A stretch of 64,000 bases of DNA from Dallia pectoralis (taxonomy: Eukaryota; Chordata; Actinopteri; Esociformes; Umbridae): assembly GCA_029465975.1 (NCBI GenBank), contig CM055747.1, positions 5,774,936-5,838,935 of the forward strand, given 5' to 3'. Below, in pieces: positions 1 to 11,954 of this stretch. The translations under genes and the position numbers were made by a program. Below the pieces are notes generated by a model. It had not been told where the DNA came from. It made no database searches and saw nothing but the letters and a program-made list of their open reading frames with translations. The first letter of the stretch is position 1, and every line of letters begins with the position of its first letter.

Positions 1-74
1 AAGTGAACAAGACGGGGGAGTGGGGAGAACTGAGAACGAGGGGAGCAGGAGGAACTATTAGAGGAAGAACTCAC

Positions 75-3000
75 CCATGTTCAGGGTGACGGTGATGATG
101 TTGAGGGACATCGTGGAGTCTGTGACGCTGCTGAACGAAGACGCCTGCCGCACAACAGCAAAATGACAACATTTAACCACACCCCCATTTACCACACAAA
201 CCACACCCCCATTTAGACACAAACTTCCCCTAGCGTGGTCCCCTCAAATGCACCGAGTGAACAGAACAGCAGTCCCCCGTTCAATTGAATGACCTTTTAG
301 ATATATTTATTCTATTTCTGTGCATGTAATCATATCAATTAGTCACAACCCCGAGAGAAACTTGAAATATCGGATCAAACTATAATTTAGAGTGATCGAT
401 TATTTTTCTTGATCTCTGATGTCAAACCAATAGTATCTCCTGCCCTGACCTGGGTAATCATTAATAGAGACGACATTGGACACGAAATCAAAGAAAATGT
501 GTGGTATGTATTATAATTAATATTTGCAATACCCTCTCCAGCCTGGTGGGGCGCTGCTTCCGGCGTCTTCGATGACGCTTCAGTAGCCGAGAAGCGGTAC
601 TCTGTTCCGTGGTGCTGCTGAACCTGAGGAGATCCAGTTGAATCAGAAATAAATCGACTGAAGCATTTCCTTTCCTTTTAGCTCCATACTCGGAAAAGAG
701 AGCATTTGAGACTGGAGGTCAAACTATTCTGGCACATTTTTGGAGATATTTATTTCACCATTTATAAATGAAAGTAATTTTTATACATAGTCCAACTATG
801 TAAGGGCACCGACGGTTTTGGGAAAGATTAATATAACATCTAAACCTCCGATGGGTTTGTGCTCTGGTGACGTTCTGCCCGGCCTGTACAGTCATCTTCA
901 TGTGTATTTCGTTGTATGGGTATCTTTTGTCTTGGATCTACATCTGAAGATCAACTAGGCCAGTCAATAACTTTGAACTTTTTTGGCCGTTTGGGAGTAT
1001 GGTAACGTGTCCTGAGATTTCTTTGATGCCCCAATTGGGTCGGATGTGGGATATTTGCATAACCAGGATGTTGAATCGCAATCACACGCCCGTTTGAAAA
1101 CAACAAATTAGAAAACGCATTAATTTCTAATCTGCAAATACCTGATAATTTCGGGGGACATATTTTGACTTGATAACGCCACGTTTACAATTAGTGGCGA
1201 AAAATTTGTGGCATCTCAATCTTTGTTTCATCTGCCTAAAACTTTTTCCAGAACTCCGCGGCTACTTTTCCACCAGCCGCAATATAATTATTTTAGGCAA
1301 CCGTGATTTCCAAATTCCATTGTAGCCACCACCGTAGATGTTCTGGGGAAGTCTTCTGCTGAGGGGTTTGACTAACACATCCACACCTACCTGTGTATAG
1401 TGTTCCTGATCTTTTGAGCCGTTCGTTATTTCTTCATTACGGTGATAATTTCTTTTTTTCATCCACTGTCTGTAGTTCTTTCTTGGCCTCCCAGAATGTT
1501 TGCGATTGCTGACACCAATCTTGTTTTAGATGACGTTCCAAACTTTTGTATTCGAAAAGTCCTCGGATTTGACTACGTTTCTGATAGGCTTATTACATAT
1601 CTTCACGCTGATGAAGGGCTTACTTTAATTGACATCTCTTTGGAAATATCAGACTTCAAAGGCACATCAAAACCTTTAATAAAGACTAACAATTTAAAAA
1701 ATTCTTATGCCGGCGCGAAACAGACCTGACTAACATGAAACATTTTGAATTATAGTTCATATAATTATCCAAAGACTTGCCTCGAAATAACGGGACTGTA
1801 TAAAAATGGGATTTCAAAGCAAAATATTTTGGAGTATAGAGGAAGAAAAAAAAAAATCGGTAAAAACAGTTTTTGTATTTTCCTTCATAGGGTCTGTGAA
1901 TGCATTGGAAGCACCATTGGGGGCGTCCACCATTTTTTGTCAGGACAACTACATTGGCAATATTCACCACCAGGTCATCCTGACTCCAACCAAATCAGTT
2001 GTGATCATGTCCAGCCAGGGACACGTTTGTAGTGGGCTGAATGAAATGTAACTTCTGATTGGTTCAGAGATTTTTCTCCAACCCCACTTGTTGTGTTACT
2101 GAGACGCAATGTGTAAAATAAATGTCATTTTCAGAATATTCTCCTCAACTCCCTCTGCGACTGGCCTGTCTGGCTGACCTGCTCATGGTGTCATCGTCCG
2201 AGTCACAGAAGCTGGTGGTGTCCAGCTCGCTGCTCAGGACGGTGGAGGCACTCTCGTAGCCCGCCAAGTGGCGTTCGAGGCGGCTCGGACCGTTCATCCG
2301 CGGCCCTGTTGCAAAAGAGGACACCGCGGAAAAATACATTGTTTAGAAATGTGTCAGTGTGTAACTAGACTAGACTGTTTCATTCATGGCAGCGAGGACA
2401 GAGCTTTTGGTAAAGTTGTAAATCGCTCTTTGTTCCTGTTACATTGCATCGAGTCGGTGGCTGGCACTAAAGATTATTCCTAAATCTTCGCGGTCATTTG
2501 CCATTCAGGGAGTACGAGTAGAGGCTGGCTTTTCCTCTTTGTCATTGATCATTTAGAAAACTCGTAATATAGGGCAAACAAGGTGCATGAGCTAAAACAT
2601 TTCGTCCTGAATGAAGGTAATAAATGAATTCGATCTGCACCAAATAAAGACAGAATATAGTGTAAAGAAATAATGGAAACCGTTTGTCGATAGATCATTT
2701 ATATTCTGGGTAACCAAGATCCACAAATCCAAACTGTACGCTATGCAAAAGTGACAGTTTTACTGCACTCTGTCCACTGTTCTGCGGGTAAAGCCTGTGG
2801 AAAGGTAACCTCTTGTGCTACGCTCTCACCGACCGAGCTACTGGAAACAGCTACACACCATGCTGATCTGTGCTCTCCCTTCGCCTGGGCCTCTCCCTCC
2901 TGAAGGACACAACCGACTCCGTCTCGGTACGCTCGTCCAGGTTCTCCACGCTGCCCGCCACGTTAGGGCTAAAGAGATGGGAAAGAAAGAGAGCTGACAA

Positions 3001-6000
3001 AGTGTAGGGTAGAATGTCATCATCATTTACAGACACGGCAAAATCAGGTCCTAATGTCGTCGGGCCACTGGGAAGGCCGTCCGGATGATATGATCATGCG
3101 TATTTTTCCAGTTCTCCAGTTTTATTAGTTAACGACAGTGCTAATTTAATCATTACACGATTTACTGGACCTGAACGCTTTAGGCTAGACCTTGTGTGGT
3201 GCCGCCATTTTTATAGCACTGTTTACTTAGTGCCGGGCTCATTGTGTGTGTGTGTGTGTGTGTGCCGACAGGGTTGTGCTCTGGATCTCCAACCTACTGG
3301 AACGAGGGGGGTCTGGAGTCTCCAATGCCCCCCGTCCTCTCCACCGGGAGAGGGGGCAGGGGGGGAGGTGGCGGAGAGGGCTCCGGACAGACCTCCGCCG
3401 GGAGCGGATGGGGCTCAGCAAGGGGGCTGTCTGAGGACACCAGCTGGATGAAAAAAGAAAGGTGGAGACGACGGGAAAGAAAGACGGAGGAAGAGAGACG
3501 GGGACGTGGGAGGGAGGGAGAGCGAGGTAGTTTAAAAAGTGATCCGATCACTCGGGCACTCGATACGCTGTGAGTCCTTTCCTCCCCGACCACCAGCCAA
3601 ACTGTCCAAACAAACAAATCGGCAGGAGCCCATCGGTGAAAACAAAGTCACAGTTATTACTCATGAGGAGGAGCCCATCGCTCGCAGTCTGGACTGTTAT
3701 CACACAGAGAGAAGGTACCTAGTCTGCCGCCGACTGGTTAGACAATGAGACGAGTCATACAATCGCTGGCGGAGGAATCTTACCCAGGATACAACTCTCC
3801 CATTGAAGCACGGTAGTTTGGCGGCGTCGTCTGAAATTTCCTCCTTCACCACACTAGGGACATCGAAAACGCACAGATATAATTAATCACCGACCCGCGC
3901 GATATACAAGACAGAAAGACATCTCAGACATGCCTTATAAACCCGACTCTGAAATGATTTAGTCCATCCATATACTCAGACTGGGATAGATCACACATAT
4001 GCCTAATTGTGCAAATTTTTTTACCAACATTGAGATTTTGTATGCAATTCTTTTTTAAGATATTTCTCATCTGCATTATTCAACAAAGATAAGCAATAAA
4101 AAGTTGTATTGTATACAATATTAAACATAAACAGTCCTTTCCTGTAGGCCAGGCCTATATGTTATGATAAAATTAGGTGATGAATGAATTGATATGAATG
4201 ACATGTTTTTATTTAACTACTTCAATCCCAGTAGTATTTTAGCTGATTCATTGAACTTCCAGCCTTGTAGACATGTAAGCTAATAATTATCATGACAACA
4301 TTAAGCACTGACAAATAAGCTTGGTGTAAACATTAATATTAAAGTCAGCAACAAATCACACAAAAAGTGCAGATTGTAGAAATATTTTGTTTTTTAAATA
4401 CGTGGCTTTACCACACTCAGTATGTGGTTAATTCAAAGTCACTGTAATAAACATATGATATGTAAACATGTGGATTGCACTTTTCGTTAGCAACGTTAGC
4501 AAGGGAGATTTAAAAAAAATACTGATGCTGTGCAACTTCTTTTTAAAGCTAAATATTCCCACACAACTGACACTAAACTTTCACGAGTGTCAGGTTCTGC
4601 CAGCCTGAGGCCAACAGGTAGATGTTTTACTCTGGAGACTGCTTTACTCTGACGTGTCACATGACTAGAGTGTAATGCAGCCTTTGGGATTAAAAAAATA
4701 TTGTTTTATCATATCGCGATATTATCGCATATGCAAATAATCGTTCAGCCTTAGTTTATATCCAGCCCACTTCAAGGGTGGTCCAGGTATGAATAACACA
4801 TATACCTATATATCATATGGGTTTATATCTACCCCACTATAAGGGTGGTCCAGCTGTATAGATCACACATATACCTATATATCGTATGAGTTTATATCTA
4901 CCCCACTATAAGGGTGGTCCAGCAGTATAGATCACACATATACCTATATATCGTATGAGTTTATATCTACCCCACTATAAGGGTGGTCCAGCTGTATAGA
5001 TCACACATATACCTATATATCGTATGAGTTTATATCTACCCCACATTAAGTGTGGTTCAGCTGTATAGATCACACATATACCTATATATTGTATGAGTTT
5101 ATATCTACCCCACTATAAGGGTGGTCCAGCTGTATAGATCACACATATACCTATATATCGTATGAGTTTATAATCAGCCCACTATAAGGGTGGGCCAGGT
5201 ATAAACAACACAGATACCTACATATCGTATGAGTTTATAATCAGCCCACTATAAGGGTGGGCCAGGTATAAACAACACAGATACCTATATATCGTATGAG
5301 TTTATATCTACCCCACTATAAGGGTGGTTCAGCTGTATAGATCACACATATACCTATATATATTTATAATCAGCCCACTATGAGTTTATATCTAGTTTAT
5401 ATCTACCCCACTATAAGGGTGGTTCAGCTGTATAGATCACACATATACCTATATATCGTATGAGTTTATAATCAGCCCACTATAAGGGTGGGCCAGGTAT
5501 AAACAACACAGATACCTACATATCGTATTAGTTTATATCCAGCCCACTATAAGGGTGGTCCAGCAGTATAGATCACACAGATACCTATATATCGTATGAG
5601 TTTATATCTACCCCACTATAAGGGTGGTCCAGCTGTTTAGATCACACATATACCAATATATCGTATGAGTTTATATCTACCCCACTATAAGGGTGGTCCA
5701 GCAGTATAGATCACACATATACCTATATACTGTATGGGTTTATATCTACCCCACTATAAGGGTGGTCCAGCTGTTTAGATCACACATATACCAATATATC
5801 GTATGAGTTTATATCTACCCCACTATAAGGGTGGTCCAGCAGTATAGATCACACATATACCTATATACTGTATGGGTTTATATCCAGCCCACTTTAAAGG
5901 TGGTACATTTGTATAGATCACACATATACCTATATACTGTATGGGTTTATATCCAGCCCACTTTAAAGGTGGTACAGTTGTATAGATCACACATATACCT

Positions 6001-8711
6001 ATATATCGTATGAGTTTATATCTACCCCACTATAAGGGTGGTACAGTTGTATAGATCACACATATACCTATATACTGTATGGGTTTATATCCAGCCCACT
6101 TTAGCCGCCGTCTCTGTCAACAAGACATAAAAACGCCCCAAAAATATATTTACAAAAACCTCTCTATGGTGAATCATCTTGCAAATTTTAACACATGGCC
6201 CACTTCCCATAAATCTTTGTAACGGCTATTTAACCAGCTGATTATGAACTAATTCACATTTACAGCAGCAACCATGGGGAAATGTTACAAGGGGAAGCAA
6301 AGCAATTTAGCCTAATTTCGTCAGGGACAGAATAACATATCTTGGCGGTAGTGAGACTAGAACAAAGTATCTTTTGAACCTTTAAGTCAAATACCCTAAC
6401 CAGAAGGCCACCTTGGTTAGTACCTCACACATCACATGACTGCATCACTATACGCCAGCACACACATACACACACAGTTTATCATCACAACATATTTCTA
6501 GCGTGGTATTCTAGTTTTTGGATGCATATCATCTGGTCTGTATGGGTTTATCCACACATCTCTCCTGTCCATGCCTGTCACTGGCCGATAAAGCTTCCTT
6601 TCTGCATATGTTTTCTGCAATGATGTTAAATGAGAATCCATAAATATTTTCCTGCGACTTCAAAATTAGTTATACTTTGTCCGGTTGACAATAGGCTTCG
6701 TATGGTAACTAAAATGCAATTCGGAACCTTATTTTACCAGGTGACACATACGCTGCAACAATCTCAGAGAAATGTGGTTAACTGCCTTGCTCAGGAACAG
6801 AACGGCTGCAGTATAAACCTGGCTGCCTCTGGGATTTGGTCAAGCATACTACTGGTCAGATGCTCCAAATTACCCACCGTCATGTTTGGGTGTACCATTC
6901 CTACAAAAGCAAAGATATGACAGTTTACCATTTTAAATAAAGTATTCAGTCGGGAGAATCAGGAAAACGTCATTATAGCCACCAGGTGTTCAAACCGTTG
7001 TCATGGCAATACTGACACGGTGTTTGGGTCCAAAGGAGGGTGGTGCAAAACACAGCACCGCCAGAGATATTTAGGTGTGGGACAGAATGGGTCAAACTCG
7101 AGCGATTCCTTCTAGGTCAGACGCCTGCAAACCCACTGAAAGATATGCTCTACTCTAGTATGAGACGTTGGAAGAAGAAAAAATACCAGAGTTGATGAGG
7201 AGCGGAGTTTATTGAAGAACACTTCTCTTCGATGATGTGGTGGGTTCAGACCACCATTCTGGTCTTATGAATGTTATCGCTGCACAAGTCACACTATATA
7301 AGGTACCAAAACACAGTATATCTGTGAAGCCCAAGAGATAAGTGGTCTCATGTGGCCGAACCTACCACAGAGTGCCACAATCAGACTATTAGCATAATAA
7401 CATTTGAATGAAGATAACCGTTAAGCAGTGTTTGTGTGCCTGCTTAATGAGTCCCTAAATCCTCAAGGTCACGGTCGAAATCACCGTAACCCCTTTCAAT
7501 GTGTGAATGAGATCTCGGACACTGCAGGGCAAGGAAGGCTCATTTACAGAAAATTAAATAAAGTTGACAGTCTGTGGCACCGGCAGAGTGTTTTCTCCTG
7601 ACTCTACTTAAGGGCTGTGAAGGAATGGGGTTTAGAAGAGGAGGAAGTGCAGCTGCTGTGAAGAGGGGAGAGTTCTGGCAAGAAGCCCAAACACGGAGCA
7701 GGCGTCCCAAATCGAGTCCTATTACCTAGGTCATGCACGACTGCTCAAGTCAGAAGCAGCACACTAGGTAGAACGTAGGGTGCGGTTTGTCACACATCCC
7801 TACATTGAGAGAGGGATCGAAAGCCAGACGACTCCAAGAGACTTCGTAGACAGAAGGCCAAATAACATCCTCTTTGCAACAGTGCTCTCGAATAGGGGGC
7901 TACTTTCCTGCCCCATTTATACGATTCTACATCAGGAAATGTTAATTCAGGAAACGCATGTCATGTTTTTTATTGGAATAGTGTGATGGAAGTCTGTTGC
8001 TTTGTTCATATTATTCTAATAATCCACTATAGTTTGTGTACACCTACACATAAGTTGAAAATAACATTCCAGAGGGAGAAAATCGTGTTAGATTGTTCAT
8101 TGAGTACGGGTTTTATTAGTACTCGCACACCCAAAAAAGTAATCTACACACACACACACACATCTTTAGGAATAACAACTTGAAAACTACACAAGAGGAT
8201 CAAACTTGTTACATTGTGGCCTATAGCCACATAGATTGTGGTATATAGTTTGATAGATTGTGGTATATAGTTTGATCACTTGTTTAGTCTCTGATCTGAG
8301 AACTCTCCTATACATTCCCATAAGGTGATGCTGGATAATAAGGGGCCACAAAATAGGCCCATCAAAGTCAGCAGATTGTCTGCCAGAGACACCAACAAAA
8401 CTGGGATACAGTAACATTTCCATGTGTGATTTAATGATCGCCTTGTGACAAATAAATCCGATCATCAACATCAAATAGCCCACTTACAGAAGAACATTGT
8501 AACCAGGGAACCCATCGCATCACATTCCCAACAGCCGCAGACGTCCTTACCCGAAATCCTGATCCATGGATTTGAAGAAAAACTTGTAATTCGGCTTCTT
8601 CAAAACCTGTTTGAAATCCACCAGGGTGATCAGCTCGGCGGGGATGGGGATCTTCACCAGATACGGCGTCTCCTCCTCGTCTATGTGGTAGATTATTTTG
8701 GTTTCCGCCAT
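75..8711 (-). CDS. dvl2: Dishevelled segment polarity protein, dvl2-like (5' half, runs off the left edge)
   Basis: Cytoplasmic Wnt signalling scaffold. Seven coding exons are visible on the minus strand: 8711-8551, 3853-3784, 3443-3298, 2968-2859, 2305-2179, 623-533 and 144-75, giving 258 codons with consistent phases and GT-AG ends. Residues 1 to about 80 form the DIX domain, starting MAETKIIYHIDEEETPYLV and continuing through KSMDQDFG and the CFNGRVVSW motif. A proline-rich linker follows, then the conserved GIGDSRPPSFHPNV block, the AGYESASTVLSSEL segment, the basic run KRHRRRRKQRPTRLER and SLNIITVTLNM, which opens the PDZ domain. The order DTMSR-FSSTTEQS-ASRLLKRH resembles DVL2 more than DVL1 or DVL3 as I recall them. 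The start at 8711 is the first ATG; the frame upstream is open but has no ATG. The rest of PDZ, DEP and the C terminus lie outside the window. Confidence 0.93.
624..2178. other. dvl2 intron 5, anonymous sequence
   Basis: This intron lies between the exon encoding the GYESASTVL segment and the basic-run exon. It contains a few open frames under 100 codons on both strands (about 1262-1970). None gave a family I recognise and none has linked splice sites in frame with dvl2. They could be debris of an old mobile element, but I cannot name one. Confidence 0.4.
3244..3264. repeat. (TG)n microsatellite in dvl2 intron 3
   Basis: About ten TG dinucleotides. It sits roughly 35 bases inside the intron from the dvl2 exon 3 donor and is read as (CA)n on the coding strand. 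Confidence 0.9.
4752..6104. repeat. 69-bp minisatellite in dvl2 intron 1
   Basis: About 19-20 head-to-tail copies of a 69-bp AT-rich unit. Typical landmarks are gtatagatcacacatatacc, then tatatatcgtatgagtttat, then ccccactataagggtggtcc. The period was measured between gtatag landmarks at 4856 and 4925. Variant subtypes occur (cagccc for accccc, ctgtatggg for cgtatgag) and recur in blocks, suggesting higher-order copying. Short open frames inside it are products of the repeat. Confidence 0.95.
6240..6840. repeat. Degraded interspersed repeat fragments
   Basis: Two stretches look like worn copies of common teleost interspersed repeats. One around 6260-6425 carries acagcagcaaccatgggga and a tail near ccctaaccagaaggccacc. 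The other, around 6715-6820, carries ttaccaggtgacacatacg and aactgccttgctcaggaac. A related short motif occurs near 13230. The family assignment rests on memory of similar fish sequences, so it is tentative. The rest of dvl2 intron 1 up to 8550 shows nothing I can support as a gene. Confidence 0.4.
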
Positions 8712-9070
8712 TTCACCACTTCTTTTCGATCCCGCAAAACGATCCACACAGGGATCAGGAAAAGTCCGGGGGAGAGCCGGCCGTAAACGTACTAAACGCC
8801 CGAGCGACTAGATCACAAAACCGGGTGCATTGAAAGTATTTACTCGCAGCCACCCGTGCACAAGTAAAACCGCCCGGTCTCGACCCAGTCTTTGTTAGAG
8901 AGGTTAAATCCCTCAGGTACGCTGACATTCGTAGCTCCTAAAACTTTTTTCGGCACTAACTGTCTGGTTGGGAGTGGAGGAGGAGAGGAGGAGGGGCCCA
9001 ACGAGATCCCTGAGCTCCTATTGGCCAACGCCGCGTGTGACGATTTGCATATGCGGATAAACACGCCCCC
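8712..9070 (-). promoter_or_regulatory. Probable dvl2 promoter / 5' UTR region
   Basis: This is the sequence directly upstream of the dvl2 start codon. It is richer in G, C and CpG than the introns, and it contains an inverted CCAAT box (attgg at 9020-9024, CCAAT on the minus strand). Position and composition suggest a CpG-type promoter. The transcription start cannot be placed by eye. Confidence 0.45.
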
Positions 9071-9227
9071 TACACCCCTTCCCAGCTCAGGACATTAAAT
9101 AGAAATTTCAATACAGGCCTACAATAGATACCAGTCGTAGCATCCTTTTGACATTACAGTCACACTGCTAAATACCATTTATTTTTGTAACATCATTACA
9201 GGAACACTTGAATTTTACTTAATGCAT

Positions 9228-9233
9228 TTTATT
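9228..9233 (-). terminator. Poly(A) signal of the 388-codon zp3-like gene
   Basis: AATAAA on the minus strand, about 133 bases past the stop codon at 9366-9368. A second AATAAA lies at 9183-9178. Confidence 0.6.
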
Positions 9234-9365
9234 CCCCCATTCACTCCAGGCTGCTTTTTAGGCAGTGTGCACATGTCAAAATCAAGGTCACAATAGTGAA
9301 GGCTGAATGTCATCAGTAAAGTACGCATACCATCAAAGACAAATCACAACATTACACTTGGATCT

Positions 9366-11945
9366 TTACATTTTCTCAGGCAGAATAATCACCGGAATCA
9401 AGGACACAATATCACAATCCACTGAGCCTGAAACGGAGACATATTTAGATTAGAATGCATTGACAACAGTAAACAATTGCCTAAAAATGCCAAATACCAA
9501 TCAAATCATACAATTTAAAATTCAGAAATCAAATAAATGCAAGACATTCTCAGCATCGTGAATGCCTTTTATGGCCCTTTAGTCAGTAACGTGAACATGT
9601 CACTGGCTCTACAGTCCCAATACTTTTTACCTGCTGAATGTGGCCCTGTCATTCGTTGTGGAGATTACCTTTAGGACTGTATCTTGAGGTCCAAGATGGG
9701 TTCCCGTTTCTGGGCTGGTCAGGACGTCTGTCACAAGTGTTGCTACAGCATCTACAAACCTCATGACTCCTGTCAACACTACTCCACCTACAGATAAAGC
9801 ACAACTGGTGAGAACGCTAGAATCAATTTTGAGAACCTAGAACGCAAGACCCAGAAAAAAAACACGGTAATTGGAGATTGACTTAATCTGTGTGTGGTGG
9901 AAAAAAGGCCTTTAATGAACGTGCCTTCCGTTTGCATAATTGCAAGCCTTGCTTGTAGGACTGGAATATTGCACAGTGACCACCTTTAGCTGACAGGTAA
10001 TATACACCTAAAGAGAGGAAGCAGGGAACTGTAAGTACTCAAAGATGGCGTGCATGTGGCTTGTTTGTCTTCGACTGTCTTACTGTGTTTCTGTAGTCCC
10101 GCTGGAACTTGAAAGCGTCAAGCTGCAGCCGAAGTTTGTCGTTCCCGATTCTGGACAGGAACCGGGAGTTTGAGCCAATTTCTTTTGAATCCATCAGGCA
10201 CCTGACAAAGAACACTAAAAGGTGAAATTTACTGAACAGTGACCATTCAAACATCTACGTTTGAATAGTCAAACCATGTGTGGTACCAACACAAGCGGAT
10301 TTATCGTATTACTTATTGTTTGAGTACAGTCAAATTATTGATATTGAGCAAATCTAACATTCTCTACTACATTTTATTAAGTTGTTCTTAATCGTTGTTT
10401 GTCAGACATTAGTAAGTGACATGTGACTGCTTTTTTTAAAAACAGAAATATATTACACAGTTAGTATTCCGATGAGGTTTTGGCGAGATTAACTGATATC
10501 AAAACAGTCAAATTAATGCAATACCAAAAGACAAGCCAATGCTCCCATTAAGAAAGTGATGTACAACAGAATAGAGAATATAACATTCTGTACTGCCACC
10601 ACTAGAGGGAGCTTTGTGCATTTTACCTAGAATCAAGACTTATGGCAACAGGTTTTTACAACAAGGCGCGCAACTTGTCTGTATCCAGTCTCACCCATGG
10701 TCCTTTATGAAGTAGTATCTGGGCACCGAGGACACGTCGGGTTCCAAAGTTGCCACACAGTTTTCTATGTATAGTCGCCGGGGCAGTTGGCCAGCTCCTC
10801 TGACCGATGCTTCAATGTGCAGACTCTCCCCAAGGTGATACTTGTTGGAGAACCTCTCACGTTGCCAATCGTCTACATAAAAAGCATGAAAGAGTTTCAC
10901 AAACACTGTACCAAATAACCCAAAACATCACAGCTGGCCAGAAATTAGCATTAAGCTTTAAAAAGCCAGTGTTGCAAAAGCCTTGTCACCACACACACAC
11001 ACACACACACACACACCAGTCATGAGCTTAAGAGAGAAGACCGTCTGCAAACTCGCTGGTTTCACTGTAGTTCTGACCGGTACCGAAGGAGGCAATGGCA
11101 CTTGAACCGCACTGCTAACAAAATGTGTCCTGTATGGGAACAATAATATATGGAAAGCAAGGGACTTAGTCCAGGTTGAACACACATGAAGACCAGGTTA
11201 CGATCCCTAAGATAATCTATCAAACCCAGGGTTAAAGAGCGCCCCGTGCTAAGATTATGAAGTGACAAGGTCTAGGACTCAGCATACCTTGGGTAGTGAC
11301 AAGCGACAGGAATGACGGCACTGATCACTCTGGTGATGACGTCACTATCTGCAGTCGGCGAGTAAACCAACTTGTTCGAGTAGACCATCGACTCGTCCCC
11401 GACCTGAGGGTTTCGAGTGAGAGAGAATTAGGATTGTTTAAGGGGTTGGCGTTCGTGGTGGCGTTCATGAACGTCACGATCTTAACACAAAGACTGTGTA
11501 AAGACGTGAATAAACTGTGCACGTACAGCCGATACGGTTCGCTACTTACGGTCACCGTCGAGTCACAATCTTCCAGGCCTGCTTCGATTATGAACTTGGT
11601 GTCACTCACGGGAACAGCTCTGCAGTCTTTCTGTTCAGTCCCGAAACCTAGGAACAGTTCTTCTGCAGACGCGTGGTGGCCGTTGTTGTAGAGGTCAGAG
11701 TCTATCAATAGTACCATGGTCGTATCGGTACATTTTACACGGACAGTGGAAGCCCCGACTGACGGATAGCCGCGCCGTTCTCCGTCACGTTTAGGCGAGG
11801 CACCTTTATATTCTCTGCCCTCAGAATCGATCATTGGTCCCTCTTTCAACAAGCGAACACAGCTCACTACATTAAATACAACCAACCAGATTAAAATCGT
11901 AAAGACTAGTTCATCCATCCCCGTCGGTTTTGTTAATAGCAACAT
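9366..11945 (-). CDS. Zona pellucida sperm-binding protein 3-like (short paralogue, 388 codons)
   Basis: Secreted egg-coat (chorion) glycoprotein of the ZP3 family. Eight exons: 11945-11550, 11403-11288, 11111-11017, 10872-10695, 10201-10084, 10007-9925, 9787-9669 and 9427-9366, giving 1167 nt in frame. An N-terminal hydrophobic segment (MDELVFTILIWLVVFNVVSC) acts as a signal peptide; a second possible start is the Met at 11918. The ZP module starts near residue 68 (STVRVKC) and shows the ZP3 landmarks VIPVACHYPR, VFSLKLMT, CVATLEPD, CLMDS and YITC. After the eighth cysteine it keeps the ZP3-type cluster CRCCSNTC. No transmembrane helix follows, only a short hydrophobic end. Two splice oddities: the exon 3 donor lies inside a (GT)n run, and exon 6 needs a GC donor at 9924-9923, otherwise translation stops at TAA a few codons on. 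It lies about 1.7 kb downstream of its paralogue on the same strand. Confidence 0.85.
10989..11016. repeat. (CA)n microsatellite overlapping a splice donor
   Basis: On the coding (minus) strand this is a (GT)n run that starts exactly at the donor of zp3-like exon 3, so the intron begins GTGTGTGTG. Confidence 0.9.
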
Positions 11946-11954
11946 GAAAAGCAA

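Noticed and set aside
1262..2051. Cluster of short frames in dvl2 intron 5, considered as a possible remnant of a large DNA transposon
   Set aside because: No motif was specific enough to name a family, and frames on both strands overlap without order.
5831..6013. 60-codon open frame with repeated YRSHIYLYTVWVY peptide
   Set aside because: It lies wholly within the 69-bp minisatellite of dvl2 intron 1; the 69-base unit is a multiple of three, so the frame stays open by construction.
43..8711. Assignment to dvl1 or dvl3 instead of dvl2
   Set aside because: DTMSR followed by a FSSTTEQS-like exon and RLLKRHRRRRKQRP fits DVL2 best as recalled; a tree would be needed to be certain.
11296..11691. 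131-codon plus-strand frame
   Set aside because: Antisense shadow of zp3-like exons 1 and 2, whose minus-strand reading has clear ZP motifs and matching splice phases.
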